Source: CAVZZG01 sp963779685
GTDB taxonomy: Bacteria > Actinomycetota > Thermoleophilia > Gaiellales > F1-60-MAGs149
Direction: 5' to 3'
Assembly (NCBI GenBank): GCA_963779685.1
Contig: CAVZZG010000001.1
Coordinates: 248,001-312,000, forward strand
DNA: 64,000 nt
The position numbers and the translations under genes were made by a program. The notes below the pieces were generated by a model that was given only the letters and a program-made list of their open reading frames with translations, had not been told where the DNA came from and searched no databases. Of this stretch, positions 1 through 7,540 are shown piece by piece (position 1 is the stretch's first letter; every line of letters starts with the position of its first letter).

Positions 1-137
1 ATCGAGGCCCAGCCGGCGTCGTCCGGGATGAAACCCCGCTCGCCGTCAGCGCCCGCGTCGACCACGGTCGTGCCGTCGAGCCGCCCGAGGCGGATCTCGC
101 CGGCCGGATTCAGGAATCGGACAGCCATCCGGGCCAC
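1..137 (-). CDS. FAH-family hydrolase, N-terminal fragment running off the window
   Basis: Only about 45 codons are present, reading leftward out of the window from a GTG at 137 (or an ATG at 128). The peptide contains AVRFLNPAGEIRLGRLDG, then VVDAG and GFIPDDAGW. This is the style of the small N-terminal domain that precedes the catalytic domain of fumarylacetoacetate hydrolase family proteins. The catalytic domain lies outside the window, so the family call rests on the N-terminus alone. The start lies two bases beyond the stop of the lipoyl-domain gene, so the two are probably co-transcribed. Confidence 0.5.
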   Translation of the reverse strand, partial: MARMAVRFLNPAGEIRLGRLDGTTVVDAGADGERGFIPDDAGWAS

Positions 138-139
138 GT

Positions 140-382
140 TCAGTCCTCCTCTATGCGTGCGATCGGCACTCCGACGTCGACCGTGGTGCCGGGGTCGGCC
201 AGGATCTCGGCGAGCGTGCCGCTCGCGGGCGACTCCACCTCGGCGTTGACCTTCTCGGTCTCGACCTCGCAGACCACCTCACCGGCCTCGACCCGTTCGC
301 CGACATGCTTGTGCCAGCGCGTCACCGTGCCGTCCTGCATGCTCGCGCCCCACCGCGGGAGCGTCATCTCGACGAGTGCCAC
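140..382 (-). CDS. Stand-alone biotinyl/lipoyl-domain protein
   Basis: This 80-residue protein is one complete lipoyl/biotinyl hammerhead domain. It has the MTLPRWG start, the PASGTLAEI half-repeat and the lipoylation turn ETEKVNAEV, with the acceptor lysine at residue 44. Such domains carry a swinging acyl group in E2 subunits of 2-oxoacid dehydrogenase complexes or in glycine cleavage H-like proteins. Here it has no catalytic domain, so it should serve partner enzymes encoded elsewhere. The DKA/ETEK context favours lipoate over biotin, whose usual motif is MKM. It is the first gene of a leftward unit that continues into the FAH-family fragment. Confidence 0.85.
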   Translation of the reverse strand: MALVEMTLPRWGASMQDGTVTRWHKHVGERVEAGEVVCEVETEKVNAEVESPASGTLAEILADPGTTVDVGVPIARIEED

Positions 383-437
383 GTCGGCAGGTTACCCGGC
401 CGCCGCCCGCATGCGCCGCGGCAACGGACCGGCGCTG

Positions 438-443
438 TAGGCT
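438..443 (+). promoter_or_regulatory. -10 box of a leaderless-type promoter
   Basis: TAGGCT lies 7 bases before the ATG at 451. No convincing -35 box or ribosome binding site is visible. Confidence 0.45.
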
Positions 444-450
444 TGCGCAG

Positions 451-813
451 ATGTCGGCGTTTCGCGATCCACGGCTGATGGTCGTGGGCCTCATCGGCGG
501 CCTCCTCTCGGGCCTGGCCGGCGTGGGTGGCGGCATCGTCATCGTGCCGATTCTCGTGCTCTGGCTCGGCTGGAACCAGAAGGTGGCGCAGTCCGCCTCG
601 CTGACGGCGATCGTGCCGATCGCCGTCGTGGGCGTCGCGACCTATGCCGCTCACGACGCCATCGACTGGCGGCTCAGCGCCGCACTCGCGCTCGGGGCCG
701 TGGTGGGAGCGCGCACGGGCGCCGGGCTCCTCACCCGGCTGCCGGAACGGACGCTGAAGGGCGCGTTCGGGATCCTGCTGCTGGTCGCCGCGGTCGCGAC
801 GGCGCTGAAGTGA
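451..813 (+). CDS. TauE/SafE-family exporter, half-size subunit A
   Basis: This is a 120-residue, very hydrophobic protein with about four membrane segments. It has the glycine-rich family signature GLIGGLLSGLAGVGGGIVIV near the N-terminus and a second GAVVGARTGAGLLTRLP loop. TauE/SafE proteins export sulfite or organosulfonates and normally have about 250 residues built from two such repeats. Here only one repeat is present and the next gene supplies the other. The ATG at 451 is preferred over in-frame upstream codons because it lies 7 bases after a -10-like TAGGCT. Substrate is unknown. Confidence 0.8.
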   Translation: MSAFRDPRLMVVGLIGGLLSGLAGVGGGIVIVPILVLWLGWNQKVAQSASLTAIVPIAVVGVATYAAHDAIDWRLSAALALGAVVGARTGAGLLTRLPERTLKGAFGILLLVAAVATALK

Positions 814-1190
814 TCCTCCTCGTCGTCTCCGTGTTCGTCGGTGTCGCGGTCGGTGTGCTGTCGGGTGCCCTGGGGGTCGGCGGCGGGTTCCTGATCGTGC
901 CCTACCTGGTGCTCGCGGCCGGCCTCGACCAGCACACCGCCCAGGGCACGTCGCTGATGGTCGTCCTGCCGACCGCCGTGGTGGCGACCTGGGCGCTCCA
1001 CCGCCGCGGGGCGGCCGAGATCCGCAGCGGCCTCGTGATCGGCCTGCTCGGCGCCGCCGGGTCCTTCGCGGGATCGCGCATCGCGCTCGCGCTGCACGGC
1101 TCGACGTTGCGGGTCGTGTTCGCGATCCTCCTGGCGGGCGTGGCGGTGCGGATGCTGAACGACGCCAGGAAGATGCCCCCGGTCGGATAA
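810..1190 (+). CDS. TauE/SafE-family exporter, half-size subunit B
   Basis: This is a 126-residue membrane protein with about four helices and the repeat signature GVLSGALGVGGGFLIVPYL, followed by GAAGSFAGSRIAL. Its GTG start overlaps the TGA of the preceding half-size gene (GTGA), so the pair is translationally coupled. The two proteins look like the N- and C-halves of one ordinary TauE/SafE exporter encoded separately. They probably assemble as a heterodimer at the membrane. A recent split by nonsense mutation is less likely, because the junction is a clean stop/start overlap and each half begins with its own family signature. Confidence 0.8.
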   Translation: MILLVVSVFVGVAVGVLSGALGVGGGFLIVPYLVLAAGLDQHTAQGTSLMVVLPTAVVATWALHRRGAAEIRSGLVIGLLGAAGSFAGSRIALALHGSTLRVVFAILLAGVAVRMLNDARKMPPVG

Positions 1191-1204
1191 TCTTCTGCAC
1201 CCTG

Positions 1205-2656
1205 ATGGCAGTCACCGTCGCAGCCGGCGCGCGCACCGGTCAGCAGTTCCTCGCCGGACTGGCGGGCGATGCGCGCGAGATCTGGCTCGACGGCGCGCTC
1301 GTTCCCCACCCGCTCGAGCATCCCGCCCTCGCGGCCGCGGCGCAATCGCTGGCCCGCGTGTTCGACCTGCAGCACGAGCACGCCGGCGACATGCTCATGC
1401 CCTCGCCGAACGGCGGGATGCCCGTCAACGTCTCGCACGTCATCCCGCGATCCCGCGCCGACCTCGAGCGCCGGCGCCGCTCGTTCGAGCTGACGGCCGC
1501 CGCCACCGCCGGGATGATGGGCCGGACGCCCGACTACCTGAACGTCACCTTCGCGTGCTTTGCGGGAGCGGCCGCGGTCTGGGCCCGGCGCGGCAACGAG
1601 CAGGGCGCCGCCAACATCGTCGCCTACCACGAGTTCATGCGTGACGCCGACCTGTCGACGACGCACTCGATCATGAACCCGCAGGTCGACCGGTCGCGCC
1701 CGGAAGCCGAGCAGGCCGCAGGTCAGGTGGCGCTGCACAAGGTGGGCGAGACCGAGAGCCACGTCACCGTACGCGGTGCGCGCATGCTCGCCACGCTCGC
1801 GCCGTTCTCGGACGAGCTGTCGGTCTACCCCGGCTCCGACATCCGTCCGCAGGACGGCCGCTACGCCCTGGCCTTCGCAGTCCCCATGTCGACGCCCGGG
1901 CTGCGGTTCATCTGCCGCGACAGCTACTCCAAGCAGCGATCCAGCTTCGACTACCCGCTCTCGTCGCGATTCGACGAGATGGACTGCGTCGTCATCTTCG
2001 ACGACGTCGAGATCCCGAAGGACCGCGTGTTCCTGGATGGCGACACGGTCGGCTACTCGGAGGTCATCTCCGACAGCGGCTGGCGAGGGCACATCACGCA
2101 CCAGGCGTTCACCCGCGCCTTCGTGAAGCTCAGCTTCGCGTTCGGGCTGGGGCACCTGATCGCCCAGACCACGGGCGTCGCCCGCTTCGATCACATCCAG
2201 GAGAAGCTCGGCCAGATGTGGAACATGGCCGAGCTCACGCGCTCGGCGCTGGTGGCCGCCGAGGCCGGTGCGGCGCTCGACGAGTTCGGGGTGTTCCGGC
2301 CCGACGACCGGCCGTTCCTGGCGCTTCGCGGCGAGATGCCCAAGTGGCTGCCTCGCTGCCATGAGCTGCTGCAGCTGATCGGTGGCGGCGGGTTCATGGC
2401 GACGCCCAGCGAGGCCGATCTGCACGGGCCGCTGCGGTCGCAGATCGACACCTACTACCAGGCGGCCGGAGCCGATGCGGAGCGTCGCATCCGCCTCTTC
2501 CGGCTGGCGTGGGACTACATCGGCTCGGATCTCGGCTCGCGGAGCGAGCTCTACGAGCGCTTCTACCTGTCCGACTCCTACCGGATGACGGCGCTGGCCT
2601 ACACGATCGCCGACAAGACGTTCCCGACCGCGCTCGTGGAACAGTTCCTGACATGA
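1205..2656 (+). CDS. hpaB: 4-hydroxyphenylacetate 3-hydroxylase-family oxygenase (HpaB-like)
   Basis: This 483-residue protein has the typical length of the HpaB family of FADH2-dependent aromatic hydroxylases. The N-terminus RTGQQFLAGL...REIWLDG and the central HITHQAFTRAFVKLSFAFG and WNMAELTRSALVAAEAGA segments are family hallmarks. The C-terminal part contains the conserved LIGGGGFMATPSEAD loop. HpaB enzymes hydroxylate a phenol ring with reduced flavin from a separate reductase; no reductase gene is seen nearby. It opens a five-gene run whose genes overlap by four bases at every junction. Substrate cannot be fixed from sequence, since the family also includes chlorophenol and phenol hydroxylases. 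Confidence 0.85.
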   Translation: MAVTVAAGARTGQQFLAGLAGDAREIWLDGALVPHPLEHPALAAAAQSLARVFDLQHEHAGDMLMPSPNGGMPVNVSHVIPRSRADLERRRRSFELTAAATAGMMGRTPDYLNVTFACFAGAAAVWARRGNEQGAANIVAYHEFMRDADLSTTHSIMNPQVDRSRPEAEQAAGQVALHKVGETESHVTVRGARMLATLAPFSDELSVYPGSDIRPQDGRYALAFAVPMSTPGLRFICRDSYSKQRSSFDYPLSSRFDEMDCVVIFDDVEIPKDRVFLDGDTVGYSEVISDSGWRGHITHQAFTRAFVKLSFAFGLGHLIAQTTGVARFDHIQEKLGQMWNMAELTRSALVAAEAGAALDEFGVFRPDDRPFLALRGEMPKWLPRCHELLQLIGGGGFMATPSEADLHGPLRSQIDTYYQAAGADAERRIRLFRLAWDYIGSDLGSRSELYERFYLSDSYRMTALAYTIADKTFPTALVEQFLT

Positions 2657-3456
2657 CCGTCCGCGGCTTCTCCCTTCCCCGCACCCCCGATGGGCGCTCG
2701 TCGCTGGTGCCCTCCCCGCCCTGGCACTACGTCGGCGACTTCCTCGTGCTCGAGTACTGGGCCGACCCGGCGGCGGTGGCGGCGACCCTGCCAGACGGCC
2801 TCGAGCCGCTGACCGGCGACCCCGGCAGGTGCGCCGCGCTGTTCGTCGACTGGCAGAGCTGCGTCACCGACCGCAACGAGCTGCTCGACCCGGCCCGGTC
2901 GCAGTACCGCGAGTTCTTCATCGTCGTCAACGCGCTGCTCGACGGCCAGCCGGTCACGACCTGCCCCTACATCTGGGTCGATCGCGATTTCGCGCTGGTC
3001 CGCGGCTGGATCCAGGGTTTCCCGAAGAAGCTCGGCTCGATCTGGATGACGCGGACGTTCGGCCTGGACTGCCTGGCCGATCCCGGCATCGGCCCGGGGG
3101 CCACGTTCGCCGGCACGATGGCGGCCAACGACCGCCGGCTGGCCTCCGGATCGGTCACGCTCGAGCGCATCTCCGGCGCCGGCCCGACCCACAACGACCC
3201 GCCACTCGTGAACGTGCGGCACTTCCCGCGGCTCGCGGCGGGCCGGCACGACGACCCGGCGGTGCACGAGCTGGTCGGGGCGCGATCGCGTGACCGTGCC
3301 ATCTCGCCGATCTGGGAGGGCTCGGCCACGCTCGAGCTGGGCGGCGCCCCGAACGAGGAGCACACGGCGCTGGCACCGGTACGCATGGGCAAGGGCTTCC
3401 GTTTCACGTTCGCGTACACGGTCGACGACCTCGAGACGATCCGCGACCTGCGATGA
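2653..3456 (+). CDS. Acetoacetate decarboxylase-family protein
   Basis: This 267-residue protein belongs to the ADC-like superfamily. The GFPKKLG motif places the Schiff-base lysine pair at residues 125-126, matching the catalytic KK of clostridial acetoacetate decarboxylase. SPPWHYVGDFLVLEYWADP at the N-terminus and the RVMGKGF-like tail (VRMGKGFRFTFAY) also fit. The ATG overlaps the oxygenase stop as ATGA, and the next gene overlaps this one in the same way. In aromatic catabolic operons such proteins decarboxylate or hydrate 2-oxoacid-like ring-cleavage products, so it may act on an intermediate downstream of the oxygenase; that role is inference. Confidence 0.8.
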   Translation: MTVRGFSLPRTPDGRSSLVPSPPWHYVGDFLVLEYWADPAAVAATLPDGLEPLTGDPGRCAALFVDWQSCVTDRNELLDPARSQYREFFIVVNALLDGQPVTTCPYIWVDRDFALVRGWIQGFPKKLGSIWMTRTFGLDCLADPGIGPGATFAGTMAANDRRLASGSVTLERISGAGPTHNDPPLVNVRHFPRLAAGRHDDPAVHELVGARSRDRAISPIWEGSATLELGGAPNEEHTALAPVRMGKGFRFTFAYTVDDLETIRDLR

Positions 3457-4229
3457 GTCGTGCCGTCGCGATCACCGGCGGCGGCTCCGGAATCGGTGCT
3501 GCGATCGCGCGCCGATTCGCCGCCGAGGGGTGGCAGGTCGCCGTGGCCGGGCGGCGCCGGGAGCCGATCGAGGACATCGCCGCCGAGCTCGGCGGCATCG
3601 CCGTGCAGGCCGACGCCGCCGACCCGGCCGGGGCCGAGCGGATCGTGGCCGAGGCGGTCGACGCCTTCGGCGGACTCGACTGCGCGGTCCTGAACGCCGG
3701 CATCTCGCGATCGGGCTCCGTGCTCGACCAGACGCCCGAGAGCTGGGACGCGGTTCTGCGGGTCAACCTCACCGCGGCGTTCCTGGTCGCCCGCGCCGCG
3801 CTCCCGCACCTGATCGAGCGGCAGGGGTCGCTGGTGGCGGTGTCGTCGGCGGCCGCCCTGACGGCCGGCCGCGACTCGGCCGCGTACTCGACCTCGAAGG
3901 CAGCCCTGAACATGCTCATGAGCTCGATCGCGGTGGACTTCGCCGACCGGGGCGTGCGCGCCAACGCCGTGTGCCCCGCCTGGGTCCGCACCGAGATGGG
4001 CGACGCACTGATGGACGAGCTCGGCGCGCAGCGCGGACTCGACCGCGAGGGTGCCTACCGGTTCGCGAACCGGCTCGTGCCGGCCCGGCGCCCGGCGACC
4101 CTCGCCGAGGTAGCCGGCACGGTCTACTTCCTCGCCTCCGACGACGCCGCGTACATCAACGGGTCGGCGATCCCGGTGGACGGGGGCGGGCGGGTCGTCA
4201 ACGTCGGCCTCCTCTGGGATCAGGAGTGA
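3453..4229 (+). CDS. Short-chain dehydrogenase/reductase
   Basis: This is a 258-residue classical SDR. The cofactor motif TGGGSGIG is at residues 8-15, NAG at 81-83 and the catalytic YSTSK tyrosine and lysine at 145 and 149. The C-terminus DDAAYINGSAIPVDGGG is typical of FabG-like oxidoreductases. The ATG overlaps the preceding stop (ATGA). It probably oxidises or reduces an alcohol/ketone intermediate in the pathway served by the neighbouring oxygenase and aldehyde dehydrogenase. Confidence 0.88.
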   Translation: MSRAVAITGGGSGIGAAIARRFAAEGWQVAVAGRRREPIEDIAAELGGIAVQADAADPAGAERIVAEAVDAFGGLDCAVLNAGISRSGSVLDQTPESWDAVLRVNLTAAFLVARAALPHLIERQGSLVAVSSAAALTAGRDSAAYSTSKAALNMLMSSIAVDFADRGVRANAVCPAWVRTEMGDALMDELGAQRGLDREGAYRFANRLVPARRPATLAEVAGTVYFLASDDAAYINGSAIPVDGGGRVVNVGLLWDQE

Positions 4230-5647
4230 TCGAGCACTACATCGACGGCGCCCGCGTCGGCAGTCCGGCGACGTTCGAGGATCGCTCCCCGATCGACTGG
4301 TCGCTGCTCGACCAGGTGGCGCGTGGCGATGCCGCCACGGCCGATGCGGCGGTGGCGGCCGCCGAGCGGGCGTTCCCCGGCTGGGCCGCGCTGGACGTCG
4401 AGGGCCGGGCGGCCCACCTGTTCCGGCTGGCCGACCTGATCGATGCCAACGTGGCGCGGCTCGCCGCCGTCGAATGCTCGGACATGGCGATGCTCCTGCG
4501 GTCGCTCGAGGCCCGCGTGATCGGCCGGGGCGCCCGCAACTTCCGGGCGTACGCCGAGCTGGCAGTCGCGTACGCGGAGCGCACCTGGGAGTCCGGCGGT
4601 ACCCGGAACCGGGTGCTGCGTATGCCCTCCGGCCCGGCGGTCGTGATCACGCCCTGGAACGCGCCGTTCATGCTCTCGACCTGGAAGACGGCGCCCGCGC
4701 TCGCCGCCGGGTGCACGGTGGTGCTGAAGCCGGCCGAGTGGTCGCCGCTGTCCTGCTCGCTGCTCGCCGATCTGGCCGACCAGGCGGGCTTCCCACCCGG
4801 CGTGCTCAACGTCGTGCAGGGCATCGGCGAGGAGGTCGGAGCGGCCCTCGTGTCCGATCCGCGAGTCCGCCGCCTCTCGTTCACCGGGTCGCCCGAGACC
4901 GCGGTGGCCATCGGCACGGCCGGCGCTCGCAACCTGGTGCCCTTCACGGCCGAGCTCGGCGGCAAGGGCCCCCTCGTGGTGTTCACCGACGCCGATCTCG
5001 ACCTCGCCGCCCGCAAGGCGGCCGGCCAGTACGACGATGCCGGGCAGGTGTGCCTGGCCGGCACCCGCCTGATCGTCGAGGAGGGCATCCGGGAGGCCTT
5101 TCTGGCCCGCTTCCACCGCTGCGTCGACGAGCAGGTGCTCGGCGACCCCCGCGAGCCCTCGACCACCATCTCGCCCCTCATCCACCCCGATCACCTGGCG
5201 CGCGTCGAGGGGTTCGTCGAGCGAGCCCGGGCCGGCGGCGACCTGATCGTGCGCGGCGGGCGCCGGTGGCAGCCCGACGGCCTCTGGTACGAGCAGACGC
5301 TGGTCGAGCCGCGATCGAACGACGCCGAGATCGTGCAGCGAGAGGTGTTCGGCCCGGTGCTCACGATCCAGACCTTCCGCGACGAAGCGGATGCCGTCGC
5401 GCTGGCCAACTCGACCCGCTACGGCCTGTCGGCCCAGATCTACACCGGCAGCCGCGACCGGGCGGAGCGCGTCGGCCGCTCGCTTCGCGCCGGCACGGTC
5501 TGGGTCAACTGCTTCCTCATCCGCGACCTCACCGCGCCGTTCGGCGGCATCGGCCTGTCGGGCATCGGCCGCGAGGGCGGCGACTACGCGCTCGACTTCT
5601 ACAGCGATCTGAAGACCCTCCAGATCCTCGAAGGGACGACGACATGA
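4226..5647 (+). CDS. NAD(P)-dependent aldehyde dehydrogenase (HpaE-like)
   Basis: This 473-residue enzyme carries the aldehyde dehydrogenase signatures: TPWNAPFMLSTWKTAPALAAG, the catalytic glutamate in ELGGKGP (residue 243) and the nucleophilic cysteine in GQVCLAGTR (residue 276). The C-terminal PFGGIGLSGIGREGG is also typical. The general pattern resembles 5-carboxymethyl-2-hydroxymuconate semialdehyde dehydrogenases and related hydroxymuconic semialdehyde enzymes, which fits a pathway opened by an HpaB-type hydroxylase. The GTG start overlaps the SDR stop (GTGA). No ring-cleavage dioxygenase gene is present, so the route is incomplete in this window. Confidence 0.88.
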   Translation: MIEHYIDGARVGSPATFEDRSPIDWSLLDQVARGDAATADAAVAAAERAFPGWAALDVEGRAAHLFRLADLIDANVARLAAVECSDMAMLLRSLEARVIGRGARNFRAYAELAVAYAERTWESGGTRNRVLRMPSGPAVVITPWNAPFMLSTWKTAPALAAGCTVVLKPAEWSPLSCSLLADLADQAGFPPGVLNVVQGIGEEVGAALVSDPRVRRLSFTGSPETAVAIGTAGARNLVPFTAELGGKGPLVVFTDADLDLAARKAAGQYDDAGQVCLAGTRLIVEEGIREAFLARFHRCVDEQVLGDPREPSTTISPLIHPDHLARVEGFVERARAGGDLIVRGGRRWQPDGLWYEQTLVEPRSNDAEIVQREVFGPVLTIQTFRDEADAVALANSTRYGLSAQIYTGSRDRAERVGRSLRAGTVWVNCFLIRDLTAPFGGIGLSGIGREGGDYALDFYSDLKTLQILEGTTT

Positions 5648-6051
5648 CTGAAGGCCGATGTCTCTGCGGCGCCGTCGAGTTCGCGATCGCCGGGCCGATC
5701 CGCGACGTCACGGTGTGCCACTGCTCGGTCTGCCGGCGGCTGCACGGCGGTGCCGCGGCCTTCAGCGCGTGCGCCGCCGCCGACCTCGATCTCCGGCAGG
5801 ACTCGGCGCTGCGCTGGTACGCCCACGGGGGCGCCGAGTACGGGTTCTGCGCCGAGTGCGGCAGCCGGCTCTTCTGGCGGCGACAGCCGCTCTCGACGGT
5901 CTCGTTCAACGCCGCCTGCATCGCGCAGCCGACGGGGCTGGCGAGCACGCACCACATCTGGGTCGGCAGCGCCGGCGACTACGAGGACCTCTCGACGGCC
6001 CTCCCGTGCCACAGCGAGAGCTCGGACTCGCCGCTGGCCGGCGGATCGTGA
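5644..6051 (+). CDS. GFA/CENP-V-family zinc protein
   Basis: This 135-residue protein matches the glutathione-dependent formaldehyde-activating (GFA) fold. Zinc ligands are the CLC pair at residues 6 and 8, CHCSVC at 25-30 and CAEC at 69-72, in the usual order. It overlaps the aldehyde dehydrogenase stop as ATGA. Most actinobacterial GFA-family members are uncharacterised and need not act on formaldehyde. Its place at the end of the catabolic run suggests handling of a reactive aldehyde or thiol adduct. Confidence 0.85.
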   Translation: MTEGRCLCGAVEFAIAGPIRDVTVCHCSVCRRLHGGAAAFSACAAADLDLRQDSALRWYAHGGAEYGFCAECGSRLFWRRQPLSTVSFNAACIAQPTGLASTHHIWVGSAGDYEDLSTALPCHSESSDSPLAGGS

Positions 6052-6061
6052 GCAGGCAGCC

Positions 6062-7204
6062 ATGACCACCCGCGGACCGGCCACCACCGGCATCCCGGAC
6101 CTCGACCGGGCGATGGGCGGGCTCTACTGGGGCGACAACGTCGTCTTCGAACTGCGCGACTCCGTGGAGGCCGAGCCACTGTACGCGCCGCTCGCGCGGG
6201 CCGTCGACCAGGCGGATGCGATCGCGTACGTGAACCTCGGCACGCCGCCGGCGACAATCCGCGAGCGCTACGGCGACATCGTCGTGATCGACGCCGGCCC
6301 GGGCACCCCGGTTGGCAGGCCGGGCGGCCTGCTGAACGCCGTGCGCACGTTCGGCACGCGTCATTCCCGCAGCGTGCTGCTGTTCGACTCGCTCGACGAG
6401 ATGGTCGACCGCTGGGGCGCGGAGCAGGCGCGCCGCTTCTTCGCGCGCTGCTGTCCGCTGCTGCTCGACATCGGCGCGATCGCCTACTGGTGCGTCAGCG
6501 GGAGTCACGAGCTCGCGCCGTTGCGTGGTGCCGTCGAGCAGATCACCCAGTGCGTGATCGCGGTGGAGGAGCACCGGATCCGGATCCTCAAGGCCGATGG
6601 CCGCCCGCCCGGTATCGAGGGGTCGGTCTACGCGTACGAGCGAGCCGCCGGCGAGCCGCACTTCCGGATCGCCCCGGCCGCGTCCCGGCTCTCGGCTGCC
6701 CTGCGCGACGTCCGCACCGCCCGCGGTCTCACCCAGACCGAGCTGGCCCGGATCGCCGACGTGTCCCCGAGCGCGATCTCGCACGCCGAGCGGGGATCGT
6801 CCGGCCTCTCCCTGGATACCGTGGTCGACCTCGCCATGAAGCTCAACGTGACGCTCGACGAGCTGCTGCGCGGATCCGACGGGCCCGGCTACCGCCTTGC
6901 GCGCCGGCTGGACCCGCGCGAGCGCGGCGAGTCCGGTGCCATCCTGCCGTTGCTGGACGATCCCAGTGTCGGGCTCCGCATCTACCTCATCCGGCTCGAC
7001 CGGCGCGACGAGGCCGCGCCGCCCGTTGCGCACAAGGGCGTCGAGGCCGTGGCCGTCGCCGAAGGCCTCGTCCAGGTCGAGCTCGGCACCCGCCAGGCCG
7101 CGCTCCGCGCCGGCGAGGCGCTCGTCGCCGAGCGGGCCCCGGTCACCCGGTGGCGCAACCTCGGCGAGTCGGCGGCCAGCCTCTTCTGGATCCTCCGCGA
7201 CTAG
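6062..7204 (+). CDS. KaiC-like / XRE helix-turn-helix / cupin fusion regulator
   Basis: This 380-residue protein combines three parts. Residues about 7-200 resemble a KaiC/RadA-type ATPase: GIPDLDRAMGG is the KaiC-style lead-in and SVLLFDSLDEM (104-114) sits at the Walker B position. The Walker A glycine-lysine-threonine is absent, with WGDNVVFE in its place, so ATP hydrolysis is unlikely. Residues 208-261 are an XRE-type DNA-binding domain (RGLTQTELARIADVSPSAIS). Residues about 285-380 form a cupin-like sensor. It begins 10 bases after the GFA gene and probably senses a pathway metabolite and controls this operon. XRE-cupin regulators are common; the KaiC-like front end is the unusual part. 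Confidence 0.75.
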   Translation: MTTRGPATTGIPDLDRAMGGLYWGDNVVFELRDSVEAEPLYAPLARAVDQADAIAYVNLGTPPATIRERYGDIVVIDAGPGTPVGRPGGLLNAVRTFGTRHSRSVLLFDSLDEMVDRWGAEQARRFFARCCPLLLDIGAIAYWCVSGSHELAPLRGAVEQITQCVIAVEEHRIRILKADGRPPGIEGSVYAYERAAGEPHFRIAPAASRLSAALRDVRTARGLTQTELARIADVSPSAISHAERGSSGLSLDTVVDLAMKLNVTLDELLRGSDGPGYRLARRLDPRERGESGAILPLLDDPSVGLRIYLIRLDRRDEAAPPVAHKGVEAVAVAEGLVQVELGTRQAALRAGEALVAERAPVTRWRNLGESAASLFWILRD

Positions 7205-7428
7205 CCCGGTTTCGTCGGGAAGCGTGCCCGCGGCGTGCCCGCGGGCGCCCGGTCAGGGCGCGGCGCAGAGCCGCAGGCAAGGCAGACGCCTTGCCAAGGC
7301 GCCGCGACGCGAAGCGCACCGACTCGGTGACAGGCCCGCCGCCGCAGGTGGCGGGCCGAACCGTGGCGGGTAGCAGCCTGACCAGCGATACGTGGGTGCG
7401 ACGCTCGCGATTCCCGACGAATCCGGGT
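7205..7428. other. Multi-stem structured element (candidate noncoding RNA or MITE-like repeat)
   Basis: No reading frame is convincing here, but the sequence is strongly self-complementary. A closing stem pairs 7205-7221 with 7411-7427 (16 of 17 pairs). Inside it, GGTCAGG at 7251-7257 pairs perfectly with CCTGACC at 7377-7383. Further hairpins are 7226-7233/7239-7246 (8 bp), 7260-7264/7270-7274 (5 bp), 7276-7283/7288-7295 (8 bp, 4-base loop), 7317-7321/7325-7329 (5 bp) and 7333-7340/7350-7357 (8 bp). The 5' arm begins right after the regulator's TAG. It does not match any RNA family I can recall. Either strand could be the transcribed one. Confidence 0.55.
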
Positions 7429-7442
7429 TAACCGACCAGAAC

Positions 7443-7518
7443 GACGACGTCCGGATCGGTGCACCTCCACAGGCGGGAACCTGTTGCGGGAGGGGAGTGA
7501 ACCGATCCGGACGTCGTC
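7443..7518. repeat. Long perfect inverted repeat between convergent genes
   Basis: An 18-bp perfect stem joins 7443-7460 with 7501-7518. Within the 40-base loop, 7464-7468 can pair with 7489-7493 and ACAGG/CCTGT form a smaller hairpin. It ends 22 bases before the stop of the leftward 74-residue gene. It may act as a bidirectional terminator, although there is no T tract and the loop is large. Confidence 0.5.
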
Positions 7519-7540
7519 CGTACTGGTAGGTTGGTCAGGC

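Noticed and set aside
7205..7428. Signal recognition particle RNA or RNase P RNA
   Set aside because: GGTCAGG recalls SRP RNA, but the GGAA-type tetraloop and adjacent conserved core are absent, and none of the RNase P core motifs are present.
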